Shown: in pieces, positions 6,498-9,331 of the stretch | How the letters are laid out: each line of letters opens with the position of its first letter | How positions within the stretch are numbered: the stretch's first letter is position 1 | Assembly (NCBI GenBank): GCA_020061965.1 | Contig: JAGUXG010000082.1 | Coordinates: 1-9,331, forward strand | Direction of reading: 5' to 3' | DNA length: 9,331 nucleotides | DNA from: a bacterium | GTDB taxonomy: Bacteria > UBA9089 > UBA9088 > JAGUXG01 | Translations under genes and position numbers: made by a program | The notes under the pieces: generated by a model | Databases searched by the model: none | What the model was told of the DNA's origin: nothing | Seen by the model: the letters and a program-made list of their open reading frames with translations, nothing else

Positions 6498-7811
6498 ATG
6501 CAGATTAAGGAACTTTTAGATGGTTTTTTTGAAGGCAAAGGAGTAAAAGCAAAGGGAAGGCTTGTCTCTTTTAGGCCACATGGAGGTTCAGCCTTTGGTC
6601 ATATCAAGGATGGCACAGGAAAGATTCAAATCTATGGAAAGGTTGATAAACTCAAGAGTTTTGCTGAATTTTCGTATCTTACCTTAGGCGATATTATCTC
6701 CGTAGAAGGAGAGCTTTTTCTTACCAGAACATCCGAAAAGACCATCTTTCTCTATTCTTTCTCCATCCTGACCAAGCCACAAAATCCTATTCCTAAAGAG
6801 TGGTATGGGATACGGGATGTAGAAATCAGGCACAGAAAAAGGTATTTAGACCTCTTAGTGAATGAAGAGGTAAAGGAGAGGTTTGAGAAAAGGAGTAAAA
6901 TTATCTCCTGTCTCAGAAGGCTGCTTGATGAAAAGGGATATTTAGAAGTAGAAACGCCAATGATGCATGCTATAGCTCAGGGTGCAGAGGCTGAGCCATT
7001 TTTGACCTTTCACAACGCCTTAGACCTTAACCTTTGCCTCAGAATAGCACCTGAGTTATATCTCAAGAGGTTGGTTGTCGGGGGATTAGACAGGGTCTAT
7101 GAGATTGGAAAGACCTTTAGAAACGAAGGGATCTCTACGGTCCATAACCCAGAGTTCACCATCTTAGAGGCATATTTAGCCTATGGTGATTATAATGATA
7201 TGATGGAGCTGGCCTCATGGCTTATATCGTCTGTGGCAAAAGAGGTTCTTGGCGAGACAAAGATAACTTACAACAACAATGTAATAGACCTTGCTCCACC
7301 ATGGAAAAAGGCCTCTGTATTTCCTGCTATCTCAGAGGCAATAGGAGAGGAGGTAAAGAACTTGGAAGATTGTGCAAGGGTCTGTGAGAAGTTGAATATA
7401 AAGGAGATAGAAGACCCTTTTAAGACGCTTGTAGATAGATTTGTCCAGCCAAATCTTATACAGCCAACATTTTTAATAGACTTTCCAGCAGAGCTTTCGC
7501 CATTAGCTAAGAAAAGGTCGGATGACGCCAATATAGCCGAAAGGTTTGAGATAATCATTGCCGGGCATGAGCTTGGAAACGCCTATTCAGAGCTTTCAGA
7601 CCCGGATGAACAGTTAGAAAACTTCCAAAAACAAGGGAGGGTTGACAGAGATTATGTCTCTGCTTTAAGTTATGGTCTGCCTCCAACAGGAGGCTTAGGA
7701 ATAGGAATAGATAGGTTGGTTATGCTTCTTACTAACCAGACCTCAATCCGCGAGGTGATACTCTTTCCACTCTTGAAGCCAAAGGATGAAGATTCTGAAG
7801 GAGATATTTGA
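6498..7811 (+). CDS. lysS: lysyl-tRNA synthetase, class II, short N-terminus
   Basis: The 437-residue enzyme charges tRNA-Lys. An OB-fold anticodon domain is at about 15-90 (VKAKGRLVSFR, HIKDGTGKIQIY). The class II core then has motif 1 GYLEVETPMM (147-156), motif 2 FRNEGISTVHNPEF (207-220) and motif 3 GGLGIGIDRLVML (398-410), with the substrate-pocket stretch GHELGNAYSELSDP. The OB fold separates it from the EpmA/PoxA paralogue, which lacks it. E. coli LysRS has 505 residues; here the N-terminal helical extension is missing and the loop before DYVSAL is short. The start is fixed because the codon directly before ATG is an in-frame TAA (6495-6497). No Shine-Dalgarno lies near; AAAGG is about 20 bases away. 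It follows the TPR gene by 53 bases, and its end overlaps the glycosylase gene, so these two are probably co-translated. Confidence 0.96.
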   Translation: MQIKELLDGFFEGKGVKAKGRLVSFRPHGGSAFGHIKDGTGKIQIYGKVDKLKSFAEFSYLTLGDIISVEGELFLTRTSEKTIFLYSFSILTKPQNPIPKEWYGIRDVEIRHRKRYLDLLVNEEVKERFEKRSKIISCLRRLLDEKGYLEVETPMMHAIAQGAEAEPFLTFHNALDLNLCLRIAPELYLKRLVVGGLDRVYEIGKTFRNEGISTVHNPEFTILEAYLAYGDYNDMMELASWLISSVAKEVLGETKITYNNNVIDLAPPWKKASVFPAISEAIGEEVKNLEDCARVCEKLNIKEIEDPFKTLVDRFVQPNLIQPTFLIDFPAELSPLAKKRSDDANIAERFEIIIAGHELGNAYSELSDPDEQLENFQKQGRVDRDYVSALSYGLPPTGGLGIGIDRLVMLLTNQTSIREVILFPLLKPKDEDSEGDI

Positions 7812-8433
7812 CAGACTTTATACTAAGTTTGGCCCTATGGGTTGGTGGCCAGGCGAGACTCCAACAGAGATAATCGTAGGGGCTATACTTACCCAGAATA
7901 CTGCCTGGACAAATGTGGAAAAGGCAATATCCAATCTGAAAAGAGAATCTCTTCTTTCTCCTCAGGCCTTGAAAGATGTAGAGACAGAAAGGCTCTCTGG
8001 GCTTATCCGTTCATCAGGGTATTATAACCAGAAGGTAAAGAAGATTAAGCATTTTATTGATTTTCTCTTCTCTTCTTATGATGGCAGTCTTGATAAGATG
8101 TTTGAGTTGGATACCTACCCTTTAAGAGAAAATCTTCTAAGAATAAATGGGATTGGGCCTGAGACAGCAGACTCTATACTTCTTTATGCAGGAGGAAAGC
8201 CTATCTTTGTTGTTGATGCCTATACAAAAAGGATCCTTATGAGACATAATCTTTGTTCAGAAGATGCAAGTTACCGTGAAATCCAGGCATTATTTATGAA
8301 AAACCTCTCTAGTGATACTAAACTCTTTAATGAATACCATGCTCTATTTGTCCGATGTGGAAAAGAGATATGCAAGAAAAGTCGGCCCCTCTGCAAATCT
8401 TGTCCGTTGTTGAATTTAATTTGCCATATTTAG
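7786..8433 (+). CDS. endonuclease III-related HhH-GPD DNA glycosylase
   Basis: The 215 residues form an HhH-GPD base-excision repair glycosylase of the endonuclease III-related (MagIII-like) branch, recognised by GPMGWWPGETPTEIIVGAILTQNTAWTNVEKAI near the start. The helix-hairpin-helix is LLRINGIGPETADSILLY (117-134) and the catalytic aspartate is D144 in FVVDAYT. The lysine that gives Nth its AP-lyase activity (GRKTA) is replaced by E126 (GPETA), so a monofunctional glycosylase is expected, as in MagIII. Four C-terminal cysteines (196, 203, 206, 213) fit a [4Fe-4S] site, but spacing is C-X6-C-X2-C-X6-C rather than the usual final X5. The substrate base cannot be read from sequence; alkylated purines are one possibility. 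Its ATG lies inside the lysS end with AAAGG directly before it, which suggests coupling. Confidence 0.9.
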   Translation: MKILKEIFDRLYTKFGPMGWWPGETPTEIIVGAILTQNTAWTNVEKAISNLKRESLLSPQALKDVETERLSGLIRSSGYYNQKVKKIKHFIDFLFSSYDGSLDKMFELDTYPLRENLLRINGIGPETADSILLYAGGKPIFVVDAYTKRILMRHNLCSEDASYREIQALFMKNLSSDTKLFNEYHALFVRCGKEICKKSRPLCKSCPLLNLICHI

Positions 8434-8449
8434 AAAGACTGGCTATAAT
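8421..8449 (+). promoter_or_regulatory. sigma70-like promoter giving a leaderless CGGC-protein mRNA
   Basis: TTGCCA (8421-8426), a 17-base spacer and TATAAT (8444-8449) end seven bases before the ATG at 8457, so the predicted first transcribed base is the A of ATG. The -35 lies inside the last codons of the glycosylase gene. There is no Shine-Dalgarno for the downstream gene. This is the clearest leaderless arrangement in the window. Confidence 0.65.
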
Positions 8450-8456
8450 TTAAGCT

Positions 8457-8801
8457 ATGACAAAGGTAGGCATCATTGGTTGTAAATTGCGTTGGGATAT
8501 GGGTTGTCCAAGATTCAGCTCTCATGTGAACTGCTTTTTGGCTTGTCTGAATAAAAAGGGTGCTTTTGAAGAGTTAGATGGCCCGGTTGTTGTTGCCTTT
8601 GCCTCTTGTAATGGTTGTCCTGGTAAAGGCAGGTTTGAGAAGGCAGAGGTGATGAAGAACGACCTTAAGGTAGATGTGATTATGATAGCAAGCTGTTGCT
8701 ATAAGCCACCAAGATGCGAACATATTGACCAGAGTGCTAAGGATATTGAAGAAAGGCTGAAGATAAAGGTAATAAAAGGCACAACAAGGAAGGAAGAATG
8801 A
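8457..8801 (+). CDS. CGGC-domain-type cysteine-rich protein
   Basis: The 114-residue protein matches the pattern of CGGC-domain proteins: an opening strand KVGIIGC, a mid CxGCPGK motif, a later hydrophobic strand ending in cysteine (VDVIMIASCC), then a CEHID box and a KVIKGT end. The name-giving CGGC is CNGC here (51-54). Nine cysteines (9, 17, 26, 30, 51, 54, 80, 81, 87) are far above background for a protein of this size and suggest a metal or Fe-S site; the family has no firm biochemical role that I know. Its own promoter lies in the end of the glycosylase gene. Its TGA overlaps the ATG of a nine-codon frame (ATGA at 8798-8801), linking it to the small gene downstream. Confidence 0.8.
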   Translation: MTKVGIIGCKLRWDMGCPRFSSHVNCFLACLNKKGAFEELDGPVVVAFASCNGCPGKGRFEKAEVMKNDLKVDVIMIASCCYKPPRCEHIDQSAKDIEERLKIKVIKGTTRKEE

Positions 8802-8827
8802 AAACCTGTAAGCGAGAGCTTAACTGA
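8798..8827 (+). other. nine-codon frame bridging two genes by stop-start overlaps
   Basis: A tiny frame encoding MKTCKRELN starts at the ATG that overlaps the CGGC gene's TGA (ATGA) and ends in a TGA that overlaps the next ATG (TGATG at 8825-8829). AAGGAAGG, one of the best Shine-Dalgarno-like sequences in the window, lies just upstream. It may be a coupling device that carries ribosomes from one gene to the next, a chance frame, or a sign that the small gene downstream once began here in another frame. Confidence 0.35.
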
Positions 8828-9039
8828 TGCTTACTTTTAATTGCATGGAGATAAAAGAGACAAACATTCTTCTTGCACCAGAAGATATTATAGAATTGAT
8901 GGTTATCTGTGAGGATCAGGATAGAGATAATGCTCTAGTCTTCTTAAAAGGTCTGCGAAAGAAGGTCAGAAGGGTTCAATCTGGATGTCGTTCTTCATAC
9001 CAGAGAGGCGGCCACATTGGACCAGCCAAGCTCAAATAA
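8827..9039 (+). CDS. small protein of unknown function
   Basis: This 70-residue frame is not recognised. From the second methionine (residue 7) it reads MEIKETNILLAPEDIIELMVICEDQD and continues as a predicted amphipathic helix (DRDNALVFLKGLRKKVRRV), an acidic first half and a basic second half ending in SGCRSSYQRGGHIGPAKLK. There is no signal peptide or membrane segment. The first ATG is chosen for its TGATG overlap with the preceding mini-frame; ATG 8845 is an alternative with no Shine-Dalgarno. Codon use and the clean helix pattern suggest a real gene, probably translated together with the CGGC gene. A frameshifted remnant remains possible. Confidence 0.55.
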   Translation: MLTFNCMEIKETNILLAPEDIIELMVICEDQDRDNALVFLKGLRKKVRRVQSGCRSSYQRGGHIGPAKLK

Positions 9040-9058
9040 CCTTTTTTCGTTACACTAT

Positions 9059-9240
9059 AGATGTAAATATACTCAAGAAATTTTAAGTTTGCGAAAAAAT
9101 ATGCGATAAAAGGGAGGATAGGATCAAGGGGGGACAGTCTTTCAAGGATTTAATGATTTCGCTTTCACTTGACCCCTCGACTCCTTGAACCCTTTTAAGC
9201 TTAAATTTTCGCTAGGCCTGTTGCTTTTGGGTATAATCAT
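9059..9240 (+). repeat. dispersed intergenic element, copy C
   Basis: This is the plus-strand partner of copy B (290-111), with five matching blocks in order and a diverged middle. Its right end reads TCGCTA-N17-TATAAT (9209-9237), the same position as the promoter-like end of copy B, pointing right and out of the window. Within it, GATAAAAGGGAGGATAGGAT (9105-9124) is identical to B and contains an AGGGAGG that looks like a Shine-Dalgarno, but no start codon lies at the proper distance and short downstream frames differ between copies. It begins 20 bases after the stop of the small unknown gene. Confidence 0.8.
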
Positions 9241-9260
9241 ATTCTCTAACCTTTTTGTTT

Positions 9261-9319
9261 GGTTATTGAAATTTGGTTATTGGTCATTGTTTGGTTATTG
9301 TTTCTTGTATCTTGGTTAT
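9261..9319 (+). repeat. GGTTATTG spaced direct repeats
   Basis: GGTTATTG occurs at 9261-9268, 9275-9282 and 9293-9300, with GGTTATT at 9313-9319; steps are 14, 18 and 20 bases. The rest of 9241-9331 is AT-rich with no plus-strand ATG. It lies just downstream of the promoter-like end of element C. No hairpin terminator was seen. Confidence 0.75.
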
Positions 9320-9331
9320 TTTTCAAATTCA

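Noticed and set aside
9040..9058. CTTTTTT after the small gene as a terminator
   Set aside because: No hairpin precedes the T-run.
9085..9108. Sigma28-like promoter in copy C (TTAAGTTT-N11-TGCGATAA)
   Set aside because: The left half and the spacing are not kept in copy B, so the match is probably chance.

Overview
The window looks like a core-gene stretch from a low-to-moderate GC bacterium, probably an uncultured candidate-phylum lineage. The evidence is bacterial-type IF-2 and ArgRS, a class II LysRS, sigma70-like TTGnnn-N17/18-TATAAT promoters, unusually short versions of two core translation proteins, and spacers built of short dispersed repeats. I cannot place it in a phylum from sequence alone. 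No classical mobile element, CRISPR array, rRNA or tRNA gene was seen.

Layout. Positions 1-282 are non-coding and hold one long copy (B) and perhaps one short copy (A) of a dispersed intergenic element, plus a possible gene start running off the left edge. A minus-strand operon follows, transcribed right to left: infB (IF-2, about 3951-2380), a single-domain cyclic-nucleotide-binding-fold protein (2372-1971) and argS (1917-283). The 290-base divergent spacer (3952-4242) holds an inverted-repeat pair, a 16-base perfect palindrome, ATGTCAAA direct repeats and two outward promoters. The plus-strand series is a signal-peptide/TPR/multi-pass membrane protein (4243-6444), lysS (6498-7811), an endonuclease III-related DNA glycosylase that overlaps lysS by 26 bases (7786-8433), a CGGC-type cysteine-rich protein with its own promoter (8457-8801), and a small unknown protein (8827-9039). 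Positions 9040-9331 are non-coding, with another long element copy (C) and GGTTATTG repeats.

How the genes relate. Three of the eight well-supported genes act in translation (infB, argS, lysS), one is a probable base-excision repair enzyme, and one is a possible nucleotide sensor inside the translation operon. The large membrane TPR protein and the two small proteins at the right have no assignable role.

The most notable points are these. (1) Element copies B and C, about 180 bases each, lie in inverted orientation just outside the two ends of the gene block, and each ends in an outward promoter-like sequence. (2) IF-2 lacks the usual long N-terminal region, and a good promoter overlaps its first codons, which suggests a leaderless start. 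(3) Several genes have a TATAAT box ending 6-11 bases before ATG and no Shine-Dalgarno sequence. (4) The CNB-fold protein lacks the arginine that normally holds the cyclic phosphate. (5) The glycosylase lacks the lyase lysine. None of this proves a new biological system; the B/C repeat family and the leaderless-start pattern are the best candidates for follow-up.
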